DNA of 64,000 nucleotides from the NCBI GenBank assembly GCA_903813345.2, contig CAIIXF020000003.1, positions 25,559,248 through 25,623,247 on the forward strand, written 5' to 3'. Source of the DNA: Owenia fusiformis. Its lineage: Eukaryota > Annelida > Polychaeta > Sabellida > Oweniidae. A program made the position numbers and the translations under genes. Position 1 is the first letter of the stretch; each line of letters begins with the position of its first letter. Under the pieces are notes generated by a model, which made no database searches, was not told the DNA's origin, and was given only the letters and a program-made list of their open reading frames with translations. Below are positions 21,746-36,700 of this stretch, one piece after another.

Positions 21746-24700
21746 TCAGGACTTTATGCTATCAAAGATGACAGAAGGTTCCGTGAACTGATGTAAGCTG
21801 GGATGGAAAACTTCCTCTGGGAATTCATCCCCATCCTCTGGGTAGTAGGTTGGCATCAATGGTTTCGAATCACTGTTTTCTAGTTCTCCTTTACGAGTTG
21901 GTAGCTGGGAGTCATAGATTCTTGAATAACATAGATTGGGTCCAGGCATCCCTGAGCCAGTCACATATAGTATGTTATACTTGTAGTTGATTCTCACTAT
22001 CTGAAATTGGAGAATATACCAGTCACATATAGTATGTTATACTTGTAGTTGATTCTCACAATCTGAAATTGGAGAATATACCAGTCACATATAGTATGTT
22101 ATACTTGTAGTTGATTCTCACAATCTGAAATTGGATATACCAGATACATATAGTATGTTATACTTGTAGTTGATTCTCACAATCTGAAATTCGAGAATAT
22201 ACCAGTAACATATAGTATGTTATACTTGTAGTTGATTCTCACAATCTGAAATTGGAGAATATACCAGTTACATATAGTATGTTATACTTGTAGTTGATTC
22301 TCACAATCTGAAATTGGAGAATATACCAGTTACATATAGTATGTTATACTTGTAGTTGTATCTCACAATCTGAAATTGGAGAATATACCAGTAACATATA
22401 GTATGTTATACTTGTAGTTGATTCTCACTATCTGAAATTTAAACAATATGAAATTGGAAATATGTTTTACTGTCCAATAAAATGGACCTGAAATCCTTAC
22501 AAGGGTTCCCCCAAATAAGGATATTACTGGCATATATACCTGGCATATGCAGATTGTTATTCTTTTGGGTCTTAAAGAATTATGACAATAGAAAAATATG
22601 TGGTATTCCATTGGATATCAATGAGGATAAGGGAATATATTTGGATTGGGAATATTCAATGGAACATATGGAATAAATATGGTATTTCTCACTTTTAGAC
22701 ATACTTAGAGGTTATGTCACTATGAGTTGAAATATGCCTGAGTTCCCCCAATATAGGCCGACCTTGGGAGGCTCTACATATTTGGGCAATAAGGAATATT
22801 TCACGTCATAGTGACATAACTTTGTATCAATGACGTCACACATCTGAGTGTGTATAGAATTTGATCGAAATCAGTAGTTATTTTGTCATGGTTATTAAAG
22901 AAATCTAATATCAAAACGAGGCACAGGGGCTATATATCGGGGTAATTTGGCAATATTGGTGGATATAGCCCGCTAACTTTCCCATTGGTTTCCATAGAAA
23001 TGCTTCGCTTGGTATGTAATTCATGTAATTATTTCATCTATAGTTGCATCAATTAATGTAACCACTTGGTTTAGGTTTACAATTGTTATTACTGCTGATG
23101 ATAACACCGCATACTGTCACAAACATGCAACATCATTCAGCAACATGTGACATAATTCGGCAACATGTGACATCAATCAGAAAACATGTGACATCATTCA
23201 GCTAACATGTGACATCATTCAGCAACCATGTGACATCATTCAGAAAACATATGACATAATTCAGAACACATGTGACATCATTCAGCAACATGTGACATAA
23301 TTCAGCAAACATGTGACATCTTTCAGAAAACATGTGACATCATTCAACAAGCATATGACATCATTCAACAAACAACGTGATATCATTCAACAAACATGTG
23401 ACATGTATGTGAAGTAGTTGTGACATAAAAGTGATAACTTATTACAATACATGTACATTGATTTTGTTCAAATTATAAGAAAGAGTTAGTAGACATACCA
23501 TGTTGCCTTTGTTTGTATTCCAGTCCATCCCCATATGTCCTGGCATTTTCTTTCCTTTCCATATAGCGGCTTTATCCTGAAAATATACAAATGGTCACAT
23601 TTCTTCATATTTATCGTTCTCAAATTTGAATTTCATCTGTTTAGCTCAAAATAAAGGTAAAACCTGGTCTTTTCCCATTCTTTCCTTGCCCACATATCAA
23701 ACAAGGCATTAATACAAAATGTCACCACCTGGTTGCGATTACAGAAGTGTAACAATTTGTTACAGATGACGAAAAGCTGACATCAAACACTGGGTGGTCA
23801 AGAAAAACAGTTGCTATAACATTTCTTGGTTGTGACAAAATTTTCTCAAAAACGAAATATGATTATGAATTCCTTGATCTTTAATTTAATTTTAATTCTT
23901 TTATGCACTCATATATCATTGCAAAAATGCATGTACTGGTTGACCAAAGAAGGCATTTATCCAAGCAAACCTACAAAAGATATAACATTACTAACAGAAC
24001 CTGATTTAGAACTCATGCTGACATGGAAATAAATTACTCTATCGATATATGATATTGTCGACTTGACTTGACTTAAAAAACAACCCATTGAAACTCAACA
24101 GTATAAACACTATATTTGTTAATGTTTAATGAATTCATCCTATTTTAATATTATATTTGAACAGGTAACGTTTATACCACCACATAATTAATCCTACATA
24201 GTCACTTTTCATCATGGAATTGTTTTCATAATTGGTACATCAGTATATTCTAGTTATGTAGTTCTAGTTAAATATCCGCAAAAACACATTTAAATGAGAA
24301 AATAATAAAAATATATAATGCAATTAGCCCATCACACAATCAAAAAATCATAAGAATTTAAGTGATTATTTGTAATCGCATAATATAACTGTTGTATTCT
24401 CAAAAAACATTGTGATTTACATATTGTGTGGTTTTACCTTGCATAAAGATGCCAGACAATTCATCGATGACATATACAGGGAGTCAAATAAATATGTTCC
24501 CCCTCTTAACTTTAACATTGACATAATGTTACATACATTTTTGTCTGTATGACATCTTGATTGTTCTATAGCACACTAACAATGAGTAACATGACGTTTC
24601 AGATGATTAGCTCAACTAGATGCACTTTTATGCACTCAAGTTCATACTTTTTAAATTAAGGGGGAGAACATATTTATTTGACACCCTGTACATTCATGTT

Positions 24701-27700
24701 TTAAATTTGAAACACAAGTCTAGAGAAGTGCCCATTGATATGACCAATTATCTCTGAATTTGCTGAAATTTATAGAAGGGCAATAGTTTATATAAAGTGT
24801 TGCCTACTTTTTTCTATGGACATTGTTTTGGCTTATGAAAGTACATGAATCTGAAAAGTACAATATCTCAATATCCAATTCCTACATTGGTGGTGACTTA
24901 ACAAAAGAAAACCAACAATAAGAACCAATACACAAAACAGCACTATGAAATGTCACTACCTGCCATTTGTTTCAGATGCTGACTGCCAAAGACCAAAATG
25001 CGAAACACAGAACACCAACTGCTGAACACCGTCCACAAAAAAGTTAATGACAACAACCAACAGACAATAAAAATTCAGCAGCGTAGTGGAAATAAATTAT
25101 ATCAAACCACATTTATTAAATTAGAAAAGTTATGTTCTATTGTTATTCATACTTTCTGATGACATACCAAAGCCACCCAACCACATACATTTGATACTAC
25201 TTCCAATTAATTCTCTGTTTCAAATATGATGATGAGAAAACTAAGAAGATTATTTCATTCGCAAGAGAGACCTGTTATATATAACAAGCTGTTAGCATGC
25301 AAAATGTCACTACCTGCCATTTGTTACAGATGATGAACACTGACCTCAAAAAGCCAGATGCTGACAGTCGAACACAAACCACCAAACACAATCAACAAAA
25401 AATTTGAAGACTGTAATAATATGTCACGACTCCTGGTATGAAACCTCAATTTATTCCAGAATAAATAAGGAAATAAACAGGAAATAGAATTGATATTAAA
25501 AAAATCCGTATCGAATCCTGTATCAGCCAAAATCCCATATCAGATCCCTTATTAGATCCTGTATCACCCAAAATCCCATAACAGAATGTTTCCCGGAGAT
25601 TTCTCTTTAAATCAATTTATACATTGTTGTTCTATTCTTAAACTGTAACTTGTTAATAAAAGTTGACAGTGTTACCTAAAAAAATAATATTATGTCGCCA
25701 TCATCAAACTTGAAAATGAATAAGTTTCAGATTAATGTGATGGAATATGAATTTTTCCTCGAGAAAATATGATATTGGCCTTGGAAAATATTGCATTGTT
25801 ACTTGGTCAATATATTTTCCTTTGTATTAGCCAATATCGTATTTTCCATCAGAATGAAATTCATGTTCCATCCCCATTAAATAACCTCTATATAAATCCC
25901 TATATGGCCACTTAATGGTGGGTCAAATAAAGATTCCTGTAATACTAAAAAACACCTGGATCAGAAAATATTAAATGTCAAAAGAAAGTTTTGGCAAAAT
26001 TCATGAGTGAGGGACAAGGTAGTTTTAATATTGGCTTTCAGGTTGAAAAAAGGTGGTTACTGATGAAGCCTCATGGAGATAGATGAACAGAGACTTGTAA
26101 TACTCTAGCCTAACAACCATTATTTTTTATTTGCAATTTTTGTCTGGTTTTCCATATGTCATACTAACTCAGCCTCATGAATAAATAAATATTGTTGGAG
26201 TAAGAGTCTGCTGTTTCATCACTCTGGGTCACAACAAAGGATCAGGATAAAGGCCGTAAGAAGTTATCACCTATTTGCCTTATATTCAAAATGTTTATAA
26301 ATACTGAACATTTATTTTTTGTATATTACTTTGTATCTTTCAACAATTCTAGTTTTATATTATATACAGCAAAGAAATGTTTAACAAGGCAATTCTATAT
26401 AATTTTATACTTAAAGCCAGCATGAATTTTGGATCAATCATTATTGGTATAGCAGTTGATATCCTGTTACTGACACAATATGGTAAGTTTGAAAACTATT
26501 TTTACCTTTTTCTATATGGTGAGGAAAGCCTACCCCATACAATGAACACCATAAACTCTTAACAAGGCATGAACATGCAAAATGTCACTACCTGCCATTT
26601 GTTACAGGCACCAATGGTTACAGACATTATGTTACAGATGCCAACTCCAATCTTCAAAAAATAATGTGTCACCACTTGGCATGGTGACATAAAAAATTAT
26701 TATTCTCATTTTAAATACCATATGTAAATGTAAGTCTAAATAGAATGTACATTATAGCTATATATGAGCAGTGTTGGTGAAATGTACAGATATAAGATGT
26801 TTAAGCATTTTTTAAGGAATGTCCGAGACATGTCCTGATATAGCGACTGCCATACTCCAATCAGAAGAGCGTATGAAATCCTTCATAACCACATTGATTG
26901 AGAAACATGAAGGAGAGACACAAGCGAATATAGAAAACCTCAGAAGAGAAATTATTGGAAAATGTGTTGGTGGTAAGGTTATGAAGAATGCAGCTTTACA
27001 ACTGTCCTTTACTCATATTGAAAGCTATTACATGTAATATCATTTATTACTGGCACTATAACATTTTTTATTATTCATTTCAAATTACTATATAATTAAC
27101 TATAAACCATAACAGTCTATTACATTATATTTTTATGTGATTATAGTATGATTAACTAGACATTATACATACATAAATATTTTTTTTTATGTAAATGAAG
27201 TATTTATCTAAATTAGCACATTGGGGAGACTGGGGTGAATGGAGTGTATGTGACACTACAATATGCAATATTGCCCACAGAATAAGAAAGTGCTATGATG
27301 AGAATGATGAAGAGGTGGATCCATCCCATTGTGGTAAAACTGGTGATCACATTGAGAAGAAACAATGCTGTGAGGGTATGTCTACAAACCTACTTATAAT
27401 CTTACTTCATATAGCATATAGCAAACCCTAAGACATAACATGAGGGCCATAGAATAACCGAAGACATTACATGGGGGACCATAGAATACCAAAAGACATT
27501 ACATGGAAGGCCATAGAATACCCTAAGACATAACATGAGGGCCATAGAATAACCGAAGACAAAACATGGTGGGCCTTAGAATACCAAAAGACATTATATG
27601 GGGGCCATAGAATACCCTAAGACATTACATGGGGGCCATAGAATACCCTAAGACATAACGTGAGGGCCATAGAATAACCAAAGACATTACATGGGGACCA

Positions 27701-30700
27701 TAGAATACCAAAATACATTACATGGAAGGCCATAGAATACCCTAAGACATATCATGAGGGCCATAGAATAACCGAAGACATTACATGGGGGCCATAGAAT
27801 ACCCTAAGACATTACATGGAAGGCCATAGAATACCCTAAGACATTACAAGGGGACCATAGAATAACCGAAGACATTACATGGGGGCCATAGAATACCCTA
27901 AGACATTACATGGAAGGCCATAGAATACCCTAAGACATTACAAGGGGACCATAGAATAACCGAAGACATTACATGGGGGCCATAGAATACCCTAAGACAT
28001 TACATGGAAGGCCATAGAATACCCTAAGACATAACATGAGGGCCATAGAATAACCGAAGACATTACATGGGGGCCATAGAATACCCTAAGACATTACATG
28101 GAAGGCCATAGAATACCCTAAGACATAACATGAGGGCCATAGAATAATCGAAGACATTACAATCCCATTGAATTGAAAGGTTTGTCATAGAAATCCTAAA
28201 GATGGTACAGAGTGAATCATAGAATTCTTTTAGAAATAAGGTTCCCATGGTGTAATTGACGTTCCTTATATAATTTCAGAGCTTCAAAAAATTGAAAAGA
28301 AAAAGTTCTACAAAAGTCTTTCCGAGGATGGGCCACTACCTGAAGCATACATAAGGGCCGTAGGTTCTAACATAGCCATAAAGAGAAGAAAGATTTTATC
28401 GTGGGTGGTATCACTCAAGTTTCGCAAAACATCCCAATTTGAACATAAATGTGGGGGAACAATTCTTAGTAATAAGTTCGTAGTTACAGCAGCACATTGT
28501 ATCTGTGATGCTGGAGATTGCTGTGATAGTGAGAACAAAGTCATGTATGTATACTTTAACATGTCTTTTCTAAAGTTATTAAAGAATGGGGGGGTTGGCC
28601 CTGAACAAGGGTTACAAACTCAAAGCTGCCCAAATGACAATAGCAACCACATCCAACTCTTGGTATTGGGCTTGGAAAAACTAGTCAGTTGTTTGACAAT
28701 GAAATGGGCGCCAGTATGATTAATTGTGGCTATCTCGGTTTCAACCTTCGTTGTAAACCCTGTAGGGGTAGGATTTTCTGTTGAAGTTTTCCATTAGAAT
28801 ATGTTCCATTTGTAGTTTTATTTTGTTAGAACTATACTTATATGGAAATAACAAATGACAGGCGTGGGGTTCAATACCATAATGAAACATTAGGCATTAA
28901 CATGCAAAATGTCACCACCTGCCATTTGTTACAGAAAGATACCGTATAATTTCATAACAAATTGAGCGAACTATATGCAGAAAACTTAACATTGTACTTG
29001 CTAAAGCAAGAACTGATGCATTAAAAGATTTTAACACATGTATTTCATATCAAAATATCACGTATGTTTATGAATACAGATGTGATATGGACCAGTGGAA
29101 GATAACAGCTGGTGAATGGAACATTGCTACACCTAGTAAAGTTGAACAAAACAGAGGAGTCGGGCATATCATTGTGCATAAAAACTACAATAATGATATG
29201 AATGCAGACATTGCTTTGATTAGACTTAAAACAAGCTTTGAGTTCATGAACAATCCGTACATACAGCCGAGCCTACTTCTTGCTAAGGAGTGTGGGAAAA
29301 TAGACTCAGGCGGCAAATGTATTCAGAGTCTAACAGACTGGGCAAATAAAGTGAATTGTGTGACTGCAGGTTGGGGACTAAGTAAGTTGAAATTTAGTTT
29401 TACAGGTGTCCATACATTCTCTTTACACTTCACATAGTTTTGTATCATAATTGTAAAGAGACTTTATGGACACCCTGTATATTCTCAACACTTGAATGTG
29501 TGGATCATACTTGCCAGTTATAATATTGGTCTAATTCAAGATCATTATAAGACCCCACAGAACTTCCTAGTTATCTTCCTCAATGTAATCAAGTTGACTG
29601 AAACTTAAAACAATCATATAAAATAACAGTGCCCACATGAGTACCAATATGAGCAAAAACAATATGTATTTATATGTATTTCATGTTATTTTGCAGCTCC
29701 TAATAGTGGTCTTACTAAAACAGGAAAAGATGTGGAAGTTTGGATTAATACTGATAGTCCAAATAAAAAGGAGAGTGTCATCAAAACAGAGAGTAAAGGC
29801 AATACATTACCTATATGTGAGGTTGGGAATTTATCATATTTTCAAATATAATGTATTTAAAGGGACATTTCTTGCAAGACCATTTCTCTCCTGATATGGC
29901 AGCTTTGATCATATTACTTTCCATATTTAGCAGAATACAGGAAATGTTTTACTATGACCAATATGATAATTCTAAAATGTAGCACTCATTTCCAGTAAGC
30001 TGATATCTTCATACTACAGGAACTAAAGGGCTTCACTGGTACTTACCTAACATTCAGCTTTTAATACTAAAATGCTTCAGTGGTATTTTAGTTACCTAAC
30101 ATTAAGCTTTTCATACTATAAGGCTTCAGTGGTATTTTAGTATAACCTAACATTAAGCTTTTCATACTATAAGGCTTCAGTGGTATTTTAGTATACACCT
30201 AACATTAAGCTTTTCATACTAAAAGGCTTCAGTGGTATTTTAGTATACACCTAAAATTAAGCTTTTCATACTATAAGGCTTCAGTTGCATTTTAGTATAC
30301 ACCTAACATTAAGCTTTTCATACTGTAAGGCTTCAGTGGTATTTTAGTATACACCTAACATTAAGCTTTTCATACTATAAGGCTTCAGTGGTATTTTAGT
30401 ATACACCTAACATTAAGCTTTTCATACTAAAAGGCTTCAGTGGTATTTTAGTATACACCTAACATTAAGCTTTTCATACTAAAAGGCTTCAGTGGTATTT
30501 TAGAATACACCTAACATTAAGCTTTTCATAATAAAAGGCTTCAGTGGTACTTTGTATATACCTAACATTGAGCTTTCTCTAATACTAAAGGGCTCCAGTG
30601 ATAGTTTAGTGTTAAGCTTTCTCATACTATAGGGCTTTGGTGCTACTTTACTTACACCTAACATTTAGCTTTCTCACACTAAAGGGCTTCAGTGGCACTT

Positions 30701-33700
30701 TAGTATATACCTAACATTAAGCTTTCTCATACTATATGGCTTCAGTGGCACTTTAGTGCACATTAAGCTTTCTCATACTAAAGGGCTTCAGTGGCACTCT
30801 AGTGTATACCTAACATTAAGCTTTCACATACTATAGGGCTTCAGTGGCACTTTAGTGTATACCTAACATTAAGCTTTCACATACTATAGGGCTTCAGTGG
30901 CAGTTTAGTATATACCTAACATTAAGCTTTCACATACTATAGGGCTTCAGTGGCAGTTTAGTGTATACCAACATTAAGCTTTCTCATACTATAGGGCTTC
31001 AGTGGCAGTCCGCTCATGTGTACTATCAACACAACAGGAATGCACTTTATTCCCCCACAACATATGGTTGTACTAGGAGTAAACAGCGTAAAAGAACCAG
31101 AGGGATGCCTGAATAGTGAAGTAGCAAAATTCACTCAAACATCTCTGTTTTACTACATGGAATGGATATCACAAAATGTTATAGGTATATCATTTTACAC
31201 ATTTATTTGATGTCACTTTCACGACATTGTCAACAACTATGACTACAAATCCAACTATACATACAATTTTACTAGAACTCTTTGAACTAATATGGTAATA
31301 TATCTAATAACACGTCAATTTTGCATGAAAAACATGTAGTTCAAGTCATGATATGGCGTTTTTATACCTTATACTTGGTATGGGTCCCTATTGCTTAAAG
31401 ACCTCCATTATTGACAAGTACTCCTATTTCATAGGTTGGAGCCAATGGGGAGGATGGAGTAAATGTTCCAAATCAACACAAAAAAGGTTTCGACTGAGAT
31501 CGGGGTTTTTCCCAGAATATGGTTATCTACCTAGTGATGGGCCACTTTACCAGAGCTATAGTGGTGACCAGTTACAGGTGGAGGAGACCAATTGTGGTAT
31601 GTACATAAACATTATACATATAGGTTCATCTTGGAATGAAATATCGCAATAGAAATACATCGTGAAACGCTTTTTGAGCAGACTCTTCAAAATATCGATG
31701 TCAATATATATGAGATATCACAATAGTTACAGATGGAGGAGACCAATTGTGGCATGTACATATATGGTAGATTCATCTTGGAATGAGATATCACCGTAGA
31801 AATCTATTGTGAAACACTGAACACAAAATTAGGCTTTTCATGGAGACTCTTCTAAAAGGGCAAACGAAACTCAAGAGTAACAAAAGTCAAAATTAGTAAA
31901 AATTTTATATCATGTATATATTATTCAAAATGTCATTTAATGTGTAATGTGTATGATTGCTTTGATGTTTCCATTTAACTCTAAACAACTCCAACCACAG
32001 AAATCATAGTTAAAACAACCACAAAATTGACAACGCCAACAACCAAAGAATCTACAACCAAAGAATCAACAACCAAAGAATCGACAACCAAAACAACCAA
32101 AGAATTAACAACCAAAACAACCAAAGAGTCAACAAGCCCAACAACCAAAACTCCAACATCTTCTCCTACAGAGCAAGGTAACAAAACTAAATTCATATAT
32201 TGGTAGATATGTTCATATATTCTTTGGTGTTTGACAAATTACCACATTTAGGCAGAATTCTAACAATTCTGTTAAGAGACCTTTCCGTTGAAATGCTGCC
32301 ACCTTATATTGCGCAAAATAAGCTACAGTGAGTAGTACCCTAGGTTATATTCAGCAGATTCACGATGTCCAAACTCTTGATGTGTATGTGACATACATGT
32401 ATAGCTATGATTAACCTCAAATTTAACACCCTATGGTGAAAAGTACTGAAAATGAGCCCCAGTGAGCTAATATAAATTGATTACATCTTAAAGTACCGTA
32501 TTCTCTGTAATTAGCGCCCAGGGCGTTTAGAAAATTGAAAATACATTATTTAGACCATTCTAATAAGCGCCCATGTATGAAAGAAATCAGAAATCCCGAG
32601 GAATTTCAAGTATGGCAATTTTTCTTGACAAGAATGCATTTTCTTCAACATATTTTTATAATAATATGACAAGTGCTGTTATTGGAGAGAATACGGTAAA
32701 GATCGCTTAGACAATATTGACAGTGGTTGAAGACCCGTCTATGTCTAATTTATTTCCGGCATGCCCACTTTGTCATTATCGCCGATTACCTTCAATATTT
32801 CCACTAGAGACTGCTGGATATCGATCTAAAGTTATACATTATTTCTAATTTGATGAGAGATCATCATTATTCGTGCAAAAGTCGTGTAAAAGTCGAGAAA
32901 CATTAAAAAGAAACCAGAAAGTTCACGACCTTGACATGCGCAGAACATCTGCGCAGTAGCTTTTGAAATTTCTGAATGCCGATAAAGAACAATTCCTTCA
33001 TTCATTATGGACTATTTGGAGACAATATTAGCATGGTATGGTGTGGGAAGCACCCATCGATAGATATGTATTGAGAGGATGCATAGAATTACAAAACGCG
33101 TCGTGTTTACAGCAGTTTTAGGGTAAGTACTCTATTATCGCCCGCTCCTGGATTTTGAGAAATATTTTTTTCCTGATATATTCTTCAATTCTTGTTGATT
33201 CCTCGATGTTTCTTGAACTTTGTGAAGCGGGGTGGGCGCTTATTAGAGAGTGGGCGGTAATTACAGAGAATACGGTATATGATTTAATGTCCAGTATGTG
33301 TCAACTCAATATGACAACCTTACTCATTTCAGTCAGCTGTAAAGATGTTGCAAAAGGAAGTGAACATAAAGGTAATATATCCCATATTTACATCAATATC
33401 AGGTATATGCCATGATTAGTGCACATTAAGTGAATGAAGCATGCAAATAAATTGCATATGAGAAAATTGGGGCATATATCGAGATGATATCAGTATCCAA
33501 ATACTTATCACAAAAATTACTGTGAGTACAATATGTTAAATGATGAAGAGGAAAAGGTTGATAAGACTAAAAGAAATGGCCAATATATGATAAATATAAA
33601 TGAAAAAATGAATATATCATTATCCATATTCCAAGTAGTAATAAAGGATAGGTATCGATATGGTGAACCGAATTCAACAATGATTTCTCAATTATTGAAA

Positions 33701-36700
33701 ACATTCTGTACAAAAACACAGTATTTTATGTTATGTTGACTGATTGACAACAATTTAAAATTATTTAGAAATATTTTATATAACTGTTTTTGTTAACATT
33801 TTTTGTTTTTTAGTGCAATTGTTTTTGCTCCTTTCTACCAATTCTTGAGAATGAAACAAATGTCTTTCCGAACCTTTTTGGAACAAAATAGCATATACAA
33901 CATGTTTTTAGACCACTCAATATCATAGTTATACAAAGGAATTTTTGGTTGATTTTAAAAATATTCAAAAAATTAAAACAAAATCCCCCCAAAATAGATA
34001 AAAATCAAGATAAACCTTTTATATCATTACAATTACAATACTGAGAGACCTAAACATGTTGTGTTTATGTCGTTTTGTTCCAATGAGGTTCGGAAAGATG
34101 TTTCATTTCACTCTGGAAACATGATACCAAGAACAAAACAAATGTTCGATGTGTTTTCTAAAACAATATAGATGAAAGTATATATTTGTTTTTCAAATTA
34201 TATTGTTACCATTCAAAAGATGACCACTAAATTGACGATGTTTTTAGATTTTTTTAATGACTGGTTTTAGAGAAAAGTGTGTTCAAAAAGTTCACCATAT
34301 CGATACCACTCATTTGTGACATAGTTAATGTTATTGTGCAAACCTATATTTCTTAACTTCAGACATGGAGCTGAAGAATATTGTAAATGGTACAACACAG
34401 AAAGCCTATTTGAAGAATAAACTGGCAGGGAAAATTAACTCTGAAGCTAAAAATGCTATTGATGGCCATACTGATGGTAATGTGAAGTCCTTAATATCCA
34501 TAGTTTTGTACATCATAGTTTCCCTTTCTTAAGTACAAGAAAATTTAAATGAAATTATTTAAATGAATTTTTTTTAAAGTGAATTGAAGGTGTTAAATGA
34601 GAAATAAAATATAGCCTCAACTGTATTTATACAAAATTTCTGCAACAATTAGGTATCCACAGAAAAAATGCACAACACCCATGCGCCCACTCTCTCAGTA
34701 AAACTAATGAACCATGGTGGTTGGTTGACCTGGGAAGATCCTACCATATATCAGGGGTCAAGTTGTGGAATCGCCGAGACTGTTGTGGTAAGACTTCATA
34801 GAGTCTCTGTGTTCAACTTGAAAAATAATACACTTGAAATTCATATCTAAAAATACTTCTTTGATATGATTTATAAGAATTGAATTAAGATCATTTGTCA
34901 AACTTGAACTTATGGGCATTCTAATTGCAAAATAACAAATCCAAAGTGTTAACTTATAATGGTATAATACTAATTATCCATTATTTTGAAAACTGTATAA
35001 TTGCAGTGAAAAGAAAATATGGATTTGTGAATCTTAACAAAATTGGACCACTTGTATTGGAAATTTTGCTTAGACAGATGAACAGATAAATTGATTGACA
35101 GACCGACAGACAGACACAGGATTAGGGTTTAACAATATCATATCCTACCACACTTTGCCTAACTATGCTGTTTATCATATGCTAATATATATTATTATAA
35201 ATGATTACAGGAGAGAGACTAAGAAACTTTGAAATCATGGTGACAAATGAGTTAATTGGAGATAAAACTGATAGGCAAAAAGATTCAGAGTGGAAACAAT
35301 GTACAAAAGTTAGTGGGATCTTAAATACTGCATCGGAAGTTCTATGTTGCCAGACACCAATGCAAGGGCGATACTTAAAGCTGCAGATGCTTGGGGAAAA
35401 GGAGACATTAACATTATGTGAAATTGAGATATTTGGAGGTACTGACTCCAGTGTGGACTGCCTTTGTTATTTAAAAAATAATTAGTAATTCCTTGAATTC
35501 TTTCACAGAACTCTTAATTTACTAGATCAAAAATTATGCCAGATTATTTATTTAATTGCAGTTTACATACAGTAATTGGAGAAAGCTAATTAGCAAGTCT
35601 CTCAGAAACATATTTATCCAAGAATCTCTGTAATAAAAAATTGTTAGAGTATTGTTTAAGTCAATAAATTTTGAACTGTAAGGCATTAGACCTCAATCTA
35701 CAGGAATCATATATATATGTACTTGTTGCGTGTTTACTCCATCAATAATACATCTGTTTTACTTAAAATCACTATCTATCAATCTCTCCCATTCCAAATT
35801 AAATTATGCCTATGTTGTACCACCAGACCTGTTGTTTATAACAATGACTATGGAGGTGAGGGGTGTGGGGGTCACAATGGTTTGAGGAACTATTTAATGA
35901 TCCAGTTCTGCACTACACCTTTTGGAATGTATTTGAGAGAGCTGCTTCCTTTTGCCCCTAGCTGGGATATCAAAACAATGGTAGACAGCAGGGTGATTTG
36001 CTAAAGTATTTTGAGAAAAAACTTCATAACGAAGAATTTATGCCAGGTGTTTCAACAAAGCAATTGAGCCTACTGTGTAACTCCAACCAATGAGGCATAA
36101 TATAACAACTCTCAAGAATGTGACATTATCTGGTTTCTTAAATGCAGTATCAAATATGAAATTCATTCTGAATTATGTAGATTATGTAAATTAAAATGCT
36201 ATTTCCCAATGTTTATCACTGACCTCTGTATTGCATTGTTTTGTATTTTGGTTATCGCCATATATTTGGCGACAATACCTCATATTACGTATCTTACGCA
36301 TTTAACCCTTGAAGACCAGGCCAAAACCCCTCCTTGGAGATGCCCTGTGTTATTTTATGTGTACTGGTACACAGACATTTAAGTACAACACGACAACCTT
36401 TTATACAAGTTAATGACCACTCGTCAAACACCTAGGATTACACTTCTATGTTAAAAATTAAATGATTTAAAAACATAGTGGATGGATATGTCACTTACCC
36501 CACCTCCTCCAGTGGCACCCATTTTCCTGTGAAACTTTGTGGAACCATGGGATGCTGGACCACCTTTCATTCCCCATCGTTTCATAACACCTTGAAAGCC
36601 ATGTCCAATACTGAAATAGAAAATGTAAGAATTTTGTAGTAGTCCCAATCCATTTGTTGACATTTGTTAAACCAATCCTCCTAGAATTCTGTAAGTTGAA

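Noticed and set aside
31981-32196. Minus-strand frame rich in LVVDSLVV repeats
   Set aside because: It is the exact antisense of the Thr-rich stalk exon at 32001-32177, which has proper splice sites and phase on the plus strand.
35717-36004. 95-codon frame that might add a last exon to the nested protease gene
   Set aside because: The possible acceptor before it gives a different, soon-stopped frame in phase 1, and no known motif is present; the read-through stop at 35485 is simpler.
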